Positions 11,318-22,261 of a stretch of DNA of 64,000 nt are shown here, in pieces; positions within the stretch are counted from its first letter, which is position 1, and the number at the start of each line of letters is the position of its first letter. Below the pieces are notes generated by a model. The model ran no database searches, was not told where the DNA came from, and saw nothing but the letters and a program-made list of their open reading frames with translations. Position numbers and translations under genes: made by a program. This DNA is from Arion vulgaris (lineage: Eukaryota; Mollusca; Gastropoda; Stylommatophora; Arionidae), in NCBI GenBank assembly GCA_020796225.1, contig CM036759.1, positions 65,008,590 through 65,072,589 on the forward strand, written 5' to 3'.

Positions 11318-11470
11318 TTTTCTTCTTCGAATGCTTCCCATCAACCACTTGTTAACCATTCGTTGTGTTTTGTATGTGATCTGAGCCTAATAGCGATTGT
11401 ACCTTGTGCCAGTTATGCGCCTACAAGTAGGGCAGCACATCCTATTTCTACGATGCTTTTTATTTATTAG
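11318..11470 (-). mobile_element. S2a SINE, 3' half
   Basis: TTC tail to the TGCTTTTTATTTATTAG segment, where an oppositely oriented S2b starts. Confidence 0.72.
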
Positions 11471-11471
11471 C

Positions 11472-11665
11472 ATCGCCCGAGTGGTTACCGGGGCCCAAAT
11501 TTGGGGTGTAAAGAATAGAACCACTGTTACCTGCCACGCATGTCGTAAGAGGCGACTTAGGAGGTTTGAATGAAATCGGTGCATGTGTCCGCTAGGGAAT
11601 GCTAACCCGAAATAAATGCTTGCAGAAAACGGATGCACCAGGCCGTAAGGCGCATAACATGGTGC
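11472..11665 (+). mobile_element. S2b SINE, partial
   Basis: CGCCCGAGTGGTTACCGGGG head, CCCAAATTTGGGG palindrome and the shared core CATGTCGTAAGAGGCGACTT. The 3' half diverges. Confidence 0.75.
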
Positions 11666-11899
11666 AACGACCCCTCACAATGAGGAATGGGATAACGGAT
11701 TCTACGGTCGCCAATCTGCCTCAGAGATTTAGCCACGCAGTAAGAATGTCAGACCCACCATCACGAGGGTGGCCAAAATTTACAGCTGAAGAGTCGGCAC
11801 AAACGAGGAAGCAGAAATCATAGGAATTATATCATACAGAACTGCGCCCCCCGTATGCAGACATGAGAAGATAGAGGTGGCCCACGTACACTAGCATCA
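11666..11899. other. Unassigned stretch
   Basis: No known family or domain seen. Confidence 0.4.
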
Positions 11900-12255
11900 A
11901 AGACAAACTGTATGGCGTGGCTGATAATCTGAGGCAGACGGTTGCCTTTATTAGAGAATCCGAAATCCCAATCTAGTGAGAACGCAGAAGACAAACTGTA
12001 TGGCGTGGCTGATAATCTGAGGCAGACGGTTGCCTTTATTAGAGAATCCGAAATCCCAATCTAGTGCGAAAAGTGTGAAACTAGCAGACTTGCCAGAAGA
12101 CGAAACTGTATGGCGTGGCTGATAATCTGAGGCAGACGTTGCCTTTATTAAGAATCCGAAATCCCAATCTAGTGAGAACGCAGAAGAAAATGTATCTTGT
12201 TGACAGACGTTGCCTTTATTAGAGAATCCGAAATCCCAATCTAGTGAGAACGCAA
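11900..12255. repeat. ~85-bp degenerate array, 4 copies
   Basis: GACAAACTGTATGGCGTGGC through CCCAATCTAGTG, with deletions in later copies. Confidence 0.85.
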
Positions 12256-12267
12256 GAAGAAGATTTA

Positions 12268-12378
12268 TTAGGATAGCTTCCTAGTCCTACCTCAGTCGCC
12301 TCTTACGACATGCATTGTAGGTCGCAGTGTAACTATTATTTGCTCCTCATGCGCGCCTCGGCAACACACGGATGTCCT
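12268..12378 (-). mobile_element. S2a SINE, head half
   Basis: AGCTTCCTAGTCCTACCTCAG, GTCGCCTCTTACGACATGC and GGCAACACACG mark the head half. Confidence 0.65.
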
Positions 12379-12395
12379 CTAGCTTCAAAGGTTAC

Positions 12396-12745
12396 ACCGG
12401 AAGACCTCGCTGCAGTGCACGAACTAGGTAGCACCGGCGAGGATCCGCGACCTAATTATGAAGATTTTAGTTTATTTTAAATTTTGTTTCGAATGAATTT
12501 TGACCGGTGACCGACTTCCAGCCTGAGCTTCTCGATTTTCAACTCCAAAGGGTTCTTTTATATGCTCAAATACGGGACCTACGTGTTATCGTCCGTCTCC
12601 GATAGGACTAGGAACTCGACCTCACCTATACTGAGACCAGTGATCTCTGGAAAAATATCTTGATGGTTGCACGAGGGAGCAGGCCGGTTATCTTTGGCAC
12701 GAGAGGCAAGCACCTAACCACTACATTACAGAGAGCCCTTTGAAA
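12396..12745 (-). mobile_element. S1 SINE joined to a head-derived array
   Basis: Reversed S1: CTGCAGTGCACGAACT, CACCGGCGAGGA, TATCGTCCGTCTCCGATAGG, then the tRNA-like head, which runs directly into the 46-bp array. Confidence 0.8.
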
Positions 12746-13793
12746 CGTGAGGCAAGCACCTAACCTCTACATTACAGAGAGCCCTTTGAAACGTGAGGCA
12801 AGCACCTAACCTCTACATTACAGAGAGCCCTTTGAAACGTGAGGCAAGCACCTAACCACTACATTACAGAGGCCCTTTGAACGTGAGGCAAGCACCTAAC
12901 CTCTACATTACAGAGAGCCCTTTGAAACGTGAGGCAAGCACCTAACCACTACATTACAGAGAGCCCTTTGAAACGTGAGGCAAGCACCTAACCTCTACAT
13001 TACAGAGAGCCCTTTGAAACGTGAGGCAAGCACCTAACCACTACATTACAGAGAGCCCTTTGAAACGTGAGGCAAGCACCTAACCTCTACATTACAGAGA
13101 GCCCTTTGAAACGTGAGGCAAGCACCTAACCTCTACATTACAGAGAGCCCTTTGAAACGTGAGGCAAGCACCTAACCACTACATTACAGAGAGCCCTTTG
13201 AAACGTGAGGCAAGCACCTAACCTCTACATTACAGAGAGCCCTTTGAAACGTGAGGCAAGCACCTAACCACTACATTACAGAGAGCCCTTTGAAACGTGA
13301 GGCAAGCACCTAACCTCTACATTACAGAGGCCTTTGAAACGTGAGGCAAGCACCTAACCCTACATTACAGAGGCCCTTTGAAACGTGAGGCAAGCACCTA
13401 ACCTCTACATTACAGAGAGCCCTTTGAAACGTGAGGCAAGCACCTAACCACTACATTACAGAGAGCCCTTTGAAACGTGAGGCAAGCACCTAACCACTAC
13501 ATTACAGAGAGCCCTTTGAAACGTGAGGCAAGCACCTAACCTCTACATTACAGAGAGCCCTTTGAAACGTGAGGCAAGCACCTAACCTCTACATTACAGA
13601 GAGCCCTTTGAAACGTGAGGCAAGCACCTAACCTCTACATTACAGAGAGCCCTTTGAAACGTGAGGCAAGCACCTAACCTCTACATTACAGAGAGCCCTT
13701 TGAAACGTGAGGCAAGCACCTAACCTCTACATTACAGAGAGCCCTTTGAAACGTGAGGCAAGCACATAACCTCTACATTACAGAGGCCCTTTG
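12698..13793. repeat. 46-bp array built from the S1 tRNA-like head, ~24 copies
   Basis: Unit TGAGGCAAGCACCTAACCTC plus TACATTACAGAGAGCCCTTTGAAACG. On the minus strand each unit carries the S1 A-box-like TGTAGAGGTTAGGTGC but no B box. Many copies are identical except for CTC/CAC. Confidence 0.93.
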
Positions 13794-13984
13794 AAGAGCA
13801 ATGAGGCAAATGAGGCAAATGAGTAACCACTTAGTCACAGACCTCCCTCCATCTTCAGCCCGGGTCAAGTCTAGATGTGAAAAATGGACTTCATTGCACC
13901 TCACTTTCTCATATGGGTGGGTCCCTTCTGCAGAAACGACTCACCACCTGTTAAGAGCACCGCACAGAGCACACACTCTGTAGC

Positions 13985-14110
13985 TCTAACAACAATTCTA
14001 AGAGACATCCTGAAAAAATATAGACGCGGTCCGGATTCGAACTTATCACATTCAGAACGCACTGCCAACTACTTAACCACTTCGCCACATAGTTCATGTC
14101 TACCTTAGGC
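13985..14110 (-). mobile_element. S5-type tRNA-like SINE head
   Basis: The minus strand has TGGCGAAGTGGTTAAGTAG (A box) and AAGTTCGAATCCGGACC (B box). There is no acceptor-stem pairing, so I call it SINE-derived rather than a tRNA gene. Confidence 0.6.
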
Positions 14111-14322
14111 TTACATACAACATGAGTAATTGCTTGGGTATGTATCCGCTCCCCTTACATATCCCGTCTTATCTAGTTTCTTCAAGGCATGCACGCGCGC
14201 TGATATCAGTGTCGTTAAAACAAACCAGATATGCTGGTTTTATGTGGAACACGCAGGTAAAAGAAAAAGGTGGACAATTTGTGTTGCAATGACGAAAGAA
14301 GAACTGAAAGAAAGACAAGAAA

Positions 14323-14738
14323 GGTTTTGTGGTGTAGAGGTTAGGAGCTCCTCTCTCGTGCCAAAGGTACCAGGTTCGCTCCCTCGTGAAGCAATATTTT
14401 GTCAGAGATCCCTGATCTTAGTGTAGGTGAGATCGAGATCCTAGTCCTATCGGAGACGGACGACAAAACGTATATCCCGTGTTCAATTTGTGCACGTAAA
14501 AGAACCCTTGGCAGTTCAACTTCGAGAAGAGCAGGCTGGAAAGCTGCTGACTATACCAAATTCATTAGAAAAGATTACAAATAAAATGTCTATAATAATA
14601 TCTTTACCATCTTCGAAATTACACTGGGTACTACGGAGTTCGTGAACTGCAACTGAGATCTTATTGTGTAAGAAAGAGATGGGAGCACACATGGTTACTC
14701 ACCAAATTGCAATGATGATGGTTCTATCAATTAATCAG
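14323..14738 (+). mobile_element. S1 SINE, near full length
   Basis: GGTGTAGAGGTTAGGAGC A box, CCAGGTTCGCTCCC B box, the core and an AATTAATCAG end. Confidence 0.85.
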
Positions 14739-14769
14739 TATTTATTCTCTTTCCATTCCTACAGTATTC

Positions 14770-14790
14770 TCTCTCTCTCTCTCTCTCTCA
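14770..14790. repeat. (TC)n microsatellite
   Basis: About ten TC dinucleotides. Confidence 0.9.
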
Positions 14791-14796
14791 ACCTCA

Positions 14797-14955
14797 CAAA
14801 CTTCACTACAAACGGTTGGAATAATAAATTCCTATCTTAGAAAGAGAAAAACTTCACTACAAACGGTTGGAATAATAAATTCCTATCTTAGAAAGAGAAA
14901 AACTTCACTACAAACGGTTGGAATAATACATTCCTATCTTAGAAAGAGAAACTCT
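14797..14955. repeat. 49-bp array, 3 copies
   Basis: AACTTCACTACAAACGGTTG through CTTAGAAAGAGAA, almost identical copies. Confidence 0.9.
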
Positions 14956-15529
14956 TAACATTGAGACGCCATATTTCTTGATTGTTTTTCCATAAGTAGG
15001 TCAACTAGCTAATTCCTAATACACTTCCTTCCTTCAACATTCTAAACCTTCTTTCTTCAATCATTCTCTCCTGTTCTTTTAAGTCTTGCGCCTTCTGTAG
15101 TTAATGTCCTGATTTCCTTTCAGTCATCTTCTCTGTGTTCCTGGTTGGTGTCTTGTACCGTACCGCCACCTGCTGCTGCGTTCGGAAGCCCAAATCCCCG
15201 CGCCCTACAACCTTTTATTCACGATTTCCTTCTACCGCTTGACCTACCTTCACTCACCTTCCTCCCACTCTCATGGCCCCTCCTTGCCCCACATTCCATC
15301 TCGTTTTATGACAACCACACTTTTGGCTCACTCTTAAAACGGAGTAAGACAACTTAATTTTAACCCTCGGCAGGTCTCTTGGCTTTTTTATTTCTTTCAT
15401 TTTTAAAGTACAGATCTCTGGTTTGACCGAATTCAAATGTGCCGGTCTCACATGCCGTGGAGTCTAACCGGGCGCAACTTAGTTCACATTCTCGTCGTTG
15501 CTGCCTATAATACTGCTTTTAGGGCGTTG
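14956..15529. other. Unassigned, pyrimidine-rich stretch
   Basis: No repeat match within the window. The open frame at 15145-15357 has no recognisable domain. Confidence 0.45.
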
Positions 15530-15795
15530 TACGCCCGGGGTGCCGGGCTCGAAAGGGAGCAAATAATAGTAACACTGCGACCTACAAGGCATGTCGTAAG
15601 AGGCGACTAAGGTAGGGGCCTAGGCAAGCTACCCTAGTAAATAAAAAGCGATACAGAAATCGGATGTGCTGGCCTATTTGAAGTCGCGTAAACTGGCACA
15701 ATGTGCAATCGCTCTCAGGCTCAGGTCATATACAAATCACAAAGAGTTGTGTAGCAAGTGGTCGATATGGAACGTTTGAAGAAGAAGAATGTTCC
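15530..15795 (+). mobile_element. S2a SINE, full length
   Basis: CGCCCGGGGTGCCGGGCTCG head, intact core and GAAGAAGAA tail. It is preceded by TACTGCTTTTAGGGCG, the kind of end seen in S4. Confidence 0.8.
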
Positions 15796-16010
15796 ATTAA
15801 GTTACTGGATGCCCAAGGAGCAGAGTGAGGAGTGTGTTGAAAAGCAGATTACCAACAGACAGTTGGCCTCAAAGAGCAATCCTACTCCGGTACAGTGAAT
15901 ACAAAGCAAAAGGCCGGCAACGTAAAAGTGACCAAAAAAAATAAAGAGGCAACATACAAATTCCGTTCTAGAATCTCTATCTAGACGCTGTGAGGCAAAA
16001 ACATGATTAG
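15796..16010 (+). pseudogene. LINE-G RT C-terminal fragment and 3' end
   Basis: Reads QRAILLRYSEYKAKGRQRK in broken frames, then the 3' end CGCTGTGAGGCAAAAACATG. It leads directly into the array of 3' ends. Confidence 0.65.
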
Positions 16011-16395
16011 AGCAACGACAGTAAACATTCTAGAAATCTCTTCTATCCGACGTGAGCAAAGCATGATAGAGAACGTAAGCATAAAAGACCGTTCTAGAAA
16101 TCTCTTCTATCCTGACGTGAATACAAAGATTAAGACGCAACTAAAACGTTCTGAAATCTCTTCATCCACTGAGAGAAAAGATAAGAGAAGAGCAACAAAC
16201 CGTTCTAGAAATCTCTTCTTATCCCGACGCTGTGAGGCAAAACATGATTAGAGAAACGCACAAAAACCCGTTCTAGAAACTCTTCTTATCTAGACGCTGT
16301 GAGGCAAAACATGATTAGAGAAACGCACACAAAAACCCGTTCAAGAAATCTCTTCTTATCCTGACGCTGTGAGGCAAAACATGATTAGAGAAACG
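15963..16395. repeat. ~62-bp array of LINE-G 3' ends, 6-7 copies
   Basis: Unit CCGTTCTAGAAATCTCTTCT plus ATCC(T)GACGCTGTGAGGCA, ACATGATTAGAGAAACGCA. This is the segment that ends LINE-G copies at 41345-41477 and 52230-52310. Confidence 0.85.
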
Positions 16396-16446
16396 AAGAA
16401 ACAAGAAGTTACGTTACAGCCATATATTCCACTGGAAACGGAAATG

Positions 16447-16515
16447 AATAAGAGAGAGAGAAGAGAGAGAGAAGAGAGCGCGCGAGCTAGAGAGAGAGAG
16501 AGAAAGAGAGAGCAT
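16447..16515. repeat. (GA)n-rich tract
   Basis: GAGA runs with interruptions. Confidence 0.9.
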
Positions 16516-16574
16516 ACTGATGAAATGGGCATAGCAAAACACAGAAAGATACGAATTTGTATAGAAGAGTGCAA

Positions 16575-17434
16575 AATGTGATCTTCTTCTTCTTCTCTTC
16601 CACCATTTACTTCTTTATAGAAGCTGTGATCTTCTTCTCTTCCACCATTTACTTCTTTATAGAATCTGCGATCTTCTTCTCTTCCACCATTTACTTCTTT
16701 ATAGAAGCTGCGATCTTCTTCTCTTCCACCATTTACTTCTTATAGAAGTCTGCGATCTTCTTCTCTTCCACCATTTACTTCTTTATAGAAGCTGTGATCT
16801 TCTTCTCTTCCACCATTTACTTCTTTATAGAAGCTGTGATCTTCTTCTCTTCCACCATTTACTTCTTTATAGAAGCTGTGATCTTCTTCTCTTCCACCAT
16901 TTACTTCTTTATAGAAGCTGCGATCTTCTTCTCTTCCACCATTTACTTCTTTATAGAAGCTGTGATCTTCTTCTCTTCCACCATTTACTTCTTTATAGAA
17001 GCTGTGATCTTCTTCTCTTCCACCATTTACTTCTTTATAGAAGCTGCGATCTTCTTCTCTTCCACCATTTACTTCTTTATAGAATATGCGATCTTCTTCT
17101 CTTCCACCATTTACTTCTTTATAGAAGCTGTGATCTTCTTCTCTTCCACCATTTACTTCTTTATAGAAGCTGTGATCTTCTTCTCTTCCACCATTTACTT
17201 CTTTATAGAATCTGCGATCTTCTTCTCTTCCACCATTTACTTCTTTATAGAAGCTGTGATCTTCTTCTCTTCCACCATTTACTTCTTTATAGAATCTGCG
17301 ATCTTCTTCTCTTCCACCATTTACTTCTTTATAGAATCTGCGATCTTCTTCTCTTCCACCATTTACTTCTTTATAGAAGCTGCGATCTTCTTCTCTTCCA
17401 CCATTTACTTCTTTATAGAAGCTGTGATCTTCAA
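16575..17434. repeat. 42-bp array of LINE-M 3' ends, ~20 copies
   Basis: Unit GATCTTCTTCTCTTCCACCA plus TTTACTTCTTTATAGAAGCTGT. Reversed, it is the LINE-M 3' end CTATAAAGAAGT...ATGGTGGAAGAGAAGAAG seen at 28390-28430 and 25575-25615. The 42-bp period gives a false 236-residue frame. Confidence 0.93.
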
Positions 17435-17624
17435 AGATACAAAATTCTTCTTCAATGATAAATCAAGAGTTTGGGTTCCTGCTCTTTGCCCTAAAACTGT
17501 GTAGTATTTACATTATACATAGCAATGACGAGCTAGGATTGTCTACCCTTTCTGGAATGAAGCCAGACTTGAACTGTTCCAACAATAAGGAACGAAGGAC
17601 ATTGGTATGAGTCTTAATGAATCA
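17435..17624. other. Unassigned stretch
   Basis: Nothing recognised. Confidence 0.4.
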
Positions 17625-17625
17625 T

Positions 17626-17840
17626 TCGCCCATCCGCCCAGCGTGTTCGTAGCGCGTTGGACTACGGGTGACTATCCTCTGTGTGTGCGGGTTCAATTCT
17701 GCGGGATGGCAGAAAAAACCACAGATTCCCCAGATTTACGGTGTTCGTGGCACCGAACCGAAGGTTACGATGTCCATGGTACCGAGCCGAAGAGCTGAAA
17801 AGCTCAAGTGCTTCTGGATTGAAAAATAAATAAATAAATG
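17626..17840 (+). mobile_element. S3 SINE, full length
   Basis: GTAGCGCGTTGGACTACGGG and GTGCGGGTTCAATTCTGCGGG boxes, the body, then GTGCTTCTGGATTG and an AAATA tail. Confidence 0.8.
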
Positions 17841-17864
17841 AATCATTCAAATAGGACAACTACT

Positions 17865-18300
17865 TCTAATTCGTAAAGTCGAATCAGGAATAGTGAGACG
17901 AAACTGGGTAGAGGTACTAGTACAGACATTGATCAGAGAAATCACCATTTTTGTCTCTAGGCACGCAGGAGTTAGTAGTAATGAACGAACTGAGATTGGC
18001 TGGCGTAGCTACAATATTAGAGAGATCTGCCATGGACCGAAATGGCATTCTTAACGCATTGAGAGTCTTTCCGAACAGAGGAGTTTCAGGGTTGTGAATC
18101 CCACTCGCTGACCAGAGTGAGAGAGATGGGTGTCGATATTTGTGCAGCCCGAAAAGAACGACATACCAAATATGCAAAGAGATTGATTAACCAATATGGA
18201 ACCGGTGTGTTGGGCCGCTGGAGGCTGCTGGATTTGTTGAGGCGGAGATCGGAGCACCTATGGACGTGTCCGAGTACTATAATGATGGGTCTCTAATAAC
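17865..18300 (+). pseudogene. LINE-E RNase H C-terminal half and tail
   Basis: RRNWVEVLVQTLIREITIF, HAGVSSNER, then a broken LTRLKEMGVN...RSEHLWTCPEC tail. Matches 58600-59115. Confidence 0.78.
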
Positions 18301-18369
18301 TGGCAACTACTTCCAGTATGAGGATGGAGGTTGAGACCGTTACTGCTGCCCTCTATTAGCTCTCTGGTA

Positions 18370-18860
18370 CTACGCTTACTGGGGCCTTTGGTGCTTCTGA
18401 CTATTAGTCGATGCTTCGGAAGATCCAGAAGGGTAAGTTGTGGTATGAGTGGATGTCGTCTATAGAGGTTTCCAACCTCCAGAGACTCATGTGGATCTAC
18501 TTCCTGGTCATGTGGGTGTTCGCGGCAACGAGAGAGCGGACATGCTTTCATCGAAAGCATTAGCTGTTGGGAAGTTGATGATCGATAAGGGGGGAATGTT
18601 CTTCTATCTATTGATGACCTACTGTTGAATGAGGACACTAAAACAAACATACAATCAATAGAGCGATTGAAGGAGTTTGGAATGACACAGTGTACACGTG
18701 ATGCTGGTTGCTTGAGTGGCAAATAGAGAAGTGTATTTAGTCACCGTGCCACATGTACGATCAGTATGCGTATCCTTTGAAATCTGTTGGAGGAGACTGA
18801 GCACCTATGGGTCTACCCGGAGTGCAATGACGTCAGTTTAGTAACCAATAACTACTAACT
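18370..18860 (+). pseudogene. LINE-E2 RNase H tail fragment
   Basis: Broken frames give GHVGVRGNERADMLSSKAL, DDLLLNEDTKTNIQSIERLK and EETEHLWVYPECNDVS. A related piece lies at 31965-32190. Confidence 0.75.
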
Positions 18861-18864
18861 TTGT

Positions 18865-19080
18865 CTGGCCGAATGGAATAGAGCGCGGCTAACATGCAGG
18901 AGACCCGTGTTCAAATCACGGTCAAGGATTTTTTTCTGTTGTGGGCATAATGAAAAATCATAATATGAACAGCTTCGCGGCGACTGCACTAGCTATGCGA
19001 CTATTAAATTCAACAGGCTCTCGTCCCACCTGTCCTACATCGCCCTAACAAAGCGGTACTAAAGGCAGTAAGGACATGGT
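18865..19080 (+). mobile_element. S4 SINE, tRNA-headed
   Basis: GAATAGAGCGCGGCTAAC A box, GTGTTCAAATCACGG B box, then GCGGCGACTGCACTAGC and CCTACATCGCCCTAA. Confidence 0.78.
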
Positions 19081-19429
19081 TTTTAAACCAATAACTATAG
19101 TGGTTTGTGGTATGGAGTGAGTTAAACTGTGAGATCACTTCCTGATGTGTGTGTGTGTGCGCGTGTGTGTGTGTGTGTGTGCGTGTCAGTGTGATCGATC
19201 CATTTTGCATGTGAGTGAGTACACAGGTACACAAATAAGGTGAGCTAGTTATGGAGGTGATCAAATGTTTACTGTCCCTTTGAAACAGGTATGTTGAAGA
19301 GGTCGGAACACCTGTTGCCACTTAGGAATGTTGATATGGCGCGTGCCTGTCATCTAATACTCTAAAAACACCTGGTATATGTTGGCAGAACAACAATCAA
19401 CATATACATATAAATATATTTAAATAAAT
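19081..19429. other. Unassigned stretch around a (GT)n tract
   Basis: No recognised family. Confidence 0.45.
19140..19190. repeat. (GT)n microsatellite
   Basis: GT run with GC interruptions. Confidence 0.9.
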
Positions 19430-19790
19430 CTATGATTGAAATACATACATAGCACCTTCATTACATACGCATATTATATGTTGGTAGACACATACAATAC
19501 CTGACTCATCATCATGAAATAATTTGTCCTGGGTAGAACTTTGACATCCCAACAGTCCTTCGGAATTTCTCTCTCTCTCATGGGCCAGATGTCCCGCCTC
19601 TGCAGCCGTCATGTTCAAACCATCAGTTACATCCTGAATCTATCTTCTCCTTGGTCTTCCTCTTCTCCTCTTTGCCAGTATACCTCCTTCAATGATGGTC
19701 TTCTCCAACCCTTCATGTCTTTTTATATGTCCAAAATATCTCAATTTTCTCTTTCTTATTTGTAGCATCAGCCAGTTTTCTCATTCTAGC
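19430..19790 (-). pseudogene. LINE ORF2 C-terminal end (same copy as 21095-21480)
   Basis: The minus strand reads KRKIEIFWTYKKT-like sequence, then LEKTIIEGG and LNMTAAEAGHLAHERERNSE in shifting frames. It continues the RT at 21.1-21.5 kb after an array and a SINE. Confidence 0.75.
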
Positions 19791-20882
19791 ATCAGCCAGT
19801 TTTCTCTTTCTTACTTGTAGCATCAGCCAGTTTTCTTTCTTATTTGTAGCATCAGCCAGTTTTCTCTTTCTTATTTGTAGCATCAGCCAGTTTTCTTTTC
19901 TTATTTGTAGCATCAGCCTGTTTTCTCTTCTTATTTGTAGCATCAGCAGTTTTCTCTTTCTTATTTGTAGCATCAGCCTGTTTCTCTTTCTTATTTGTAG
20001 CATCAGCCTGTTTTCTCTTTCTTATTTGTAGCATCAGCCAGTTTTCTCTTTCTTATTTGTAGCATCAGCCTGTTTTCTTTTCTTATTTGTAGCATCAGCC
20101 AGTTTTCTTTCTTATTTGTAGCATCAGCCAGTTTTCTCTTTCTTATTTGTAGCATCAGCCAGTTTTCTTTTTAGCATCAGCAGTTTTCTTCTATTTGTAG
20201 CATCAGCCAGTTTTTCTTTCTTATTGTAGCATCAGCGTTTTCTTCTTATTTGTAGCATCAGCCAGTTTTCTCTTTCTTATTTGTAGCATCAGCCAGTTTT
20301 CTCTTTCTTATTTGTAGCATCAGCCAGTTTTCTTTCTTATTTGTAGCATCAGCCAGTTTTCTTTCTTATTTGTAGCATCAGCCAGTTTTCTCTTTCTTAT
20401 TTGTAGCATCAGCCAGTTTTCTTTCTTATTTGTAGCATCAGCCAGTTTTCTTTCTTATTTGTAGCATCAGCCAGTTTTCTCTTTCTTATTTGTAGCATCA
20501 GCCAGTTTTCTCTTTCTTATTTGTAGCATCAGCCAGTTTTCTTTCTTATTTGTAGCATCAGCCAGTTTTCTTTCTTATTTGTAGCATCAGCCAGTTTTCT
20601 TTTAGCATCAGTCAGTTCTTCATTTGTAGCATCAGCCAGTTTTCTTCTTATTTGTAGCATCAGCCAGTTTTCTTCTTATTTGTAGCATCAGTCAGTTTTC
20701 TATTTGTAGCATCAGTCAGTTTTCTATTTGTAGCATCAGTCAGTTTTCTATTTGTAGCATCAGCCAGTTTTCTTTTTCTTAGTTTGTTAGCATCAGCCAG
20801 TTTTCTTTTCTTATTTGTAGCATCAGTCAGTTTTCTATTTATAGCATCAGTCAGTTTTCTATTTATAGCATCAGTCAGGTTT
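19742..20882. repeat. ~31-bp array inside RT coding sequence, ~37 copies
   Basis: Unit TTTTCTCTTTCTTATTTGTA plus GCATCAGCCAG with 2-5 nt length variants. On the minus strand it reads LMLQIRKRK / DATNKKEK. The RT tail just beyond starts RKRKIEIF, so the unit includes the junction codons of that block. Confidence 0.9.
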
Positions 20883-21095
20883 TCTTTGATTTTGAGTAGG
20901 TCGTAGGTTCGAATCCAGACCATGACTTTCTGTTCACGAGTGCAGTTTTTTTCCAGAGACCCTAGGGTTGTTGCTGGAGCTACGGAGTTTGTGCATTGTG
21001 CAATACTCTCGGCAGGTGGCTGCCATTTCTACGGAGAGGGACCGAGTCATATGGGGTGAAACCCGGTGCAATGAAGTCAATCCTTCGCCCCCAAA
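20880..21095 (+). mobile_element. S5 SINE
   Basis: GTAGGTTCGAATCCAGACC B box, GGAGCTACGGAGTTTGTGCA, AATACTCTCGGCAGGTGG and the 3' end GGTGCAATGAAGTCAATCCT. It interrupts the LINE on the minus strand. Confidence 0.72.
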
Positions 21096-21480
21096 AGATC
21101 TATTTGTTCTCTTCTCTGTCCAAGATATACGAAGGGCTCTTCTGTAACACTTATATTCAAAAGCACATATATGTTTTTCCACTGCTTTATTAAATGTCCA
21201 TGCTTCACACCCATACGTTGACACTGGGAATATGCATGCTCTTAGTATTCTGATCTTTGTTTTCTTATCAGTTCTGTTCCAGACTGTTTTTAGATGTTCA
21301 ATTTTTTGTAAAGCCATGTTTGTTCTTCTTTAGTTTCTACATCCCATTTCCATCTGTGTTAGAGTGAACCAAGATATTCAAAACTGTTCACATTTTCTAC
21401 TTTCTCTCCGTTGATATCTTTTGTCCTGTTCGTTTTATCCGTTGTCAATTTTGTTTGTTTTTGCCACATCGAGATATAGT
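21095..21480 (-). pseudogene. LINE RT thumb-region remnant
   Basis: Reads GEKVENVNSFEYLGSL, then KTVWNRTDKKTKIRILRACI, FPVSTYGCEAWTFNK and RRALRISWTEKRTNRS. This is the block after the catalytic RT motifs in APE-type LINEs. One frame break lies between the halves. Confidence 0.85.
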
Positions 21481-21514
21481 TCTGACTAAGCACATATTTG
21501 ATGATATGGACTAA

Positions 21515-21565
21515 AAAGTGATCCAAAGTCGAAGGATTAACTTTATTGCACAGGTTTCCCCATAT
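21515..21565 (-). mobile_element. S5 SINE 3' fragment
   Basis: The minus strand reads TATGGGGAAACCTGTGCAAT and AATCCTTCGACTTTGG. Confidence 0.5.
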
Positions 21566-21577
21566 AGCTCTTCTGAC

Positions 21578-21992
21578 GTAAGTTAGCTGCTCGTCTATCG
21601 TGTCAAGGTACCAGGTTCTGCTTCTCATGAGTCATCTGATATATTTCCAGAGATCCTGTTCTCAGTGTAGGTGAGATCGCATTCTTAGTCCTATCGGAGA
21701 CGGACGATACAACGTAGGTCCGCGTTCATTTGAACTCGTAAAGAGTCCTTGACAATTCCTAAATCAAGATGAGTCGGCTGGAAGCCCTGCCTGAACAAAA
21801 TTCATTAGAAAATATTACAACTACAATTACAAGAAAAATATCTTCACCATCTTCAAATTGACATCGGGACCTCGCCGGTACTTAGGGATTCGTGCACTGC
21901 AGCTGAGATCTTCTGCGAAAGAGATGAACACAATGGTTACTCACCAAAGTGACATTGATGATGGTCTATCAATCCAATCAATCAATGTAATG
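21578..21992 (+). mobile_element. S1 SINE, decayed
   Basis: Head CTGCTCGTCTATCGTGTCAA, core TCTTAGTCCTATCGGAGACG and tail CAATCAATCAAT, with many small deletions. Confidence 0.8.
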
Positions 21993-22261
21993 AGTCTGCC
22001 TTGTCGGCATAGCTGGAATACAATCTGCCAGAGCATTGACAAATCAACCCGTAGCTCCGGCAACTATCCCAGGATCTCATGGAAAATGTGACATGTGCTC
22101 GGCTCAGATTCGACTCACAACCTTTAGTACGACAGGTAAAACGACTAACTGAATGGGACTATCCATTTAACATATGACACCTGCACAGAACCCTTGGATG
22201 GCAACATAGATATAAACACTGACTAGATACATCTGATGAGGGAGAAAAGTAAGGTCATATC
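21993..22261. other. Unassigned, with a tRNA-like block on the minus strand
   Basis: About 22080-22170 has GATTCGACTCACAACC, which may be an old B box. Nothing else seen. Confidence 0.35.

Noticed and set aside
13985..14110. tRNA gene
   Set aside because: A and B boxes are present, but there is no acceptor-stem pairing and related blocks occur as SINE heads. The same applies to 17626, 18865, 47165, 54590 and 60005.
16794..17504. 236-residue membrane-like frame (FFSSTIYFFIEA)
   Set aside because: 42-bp array of LINE-M 3' ends read in antisense.
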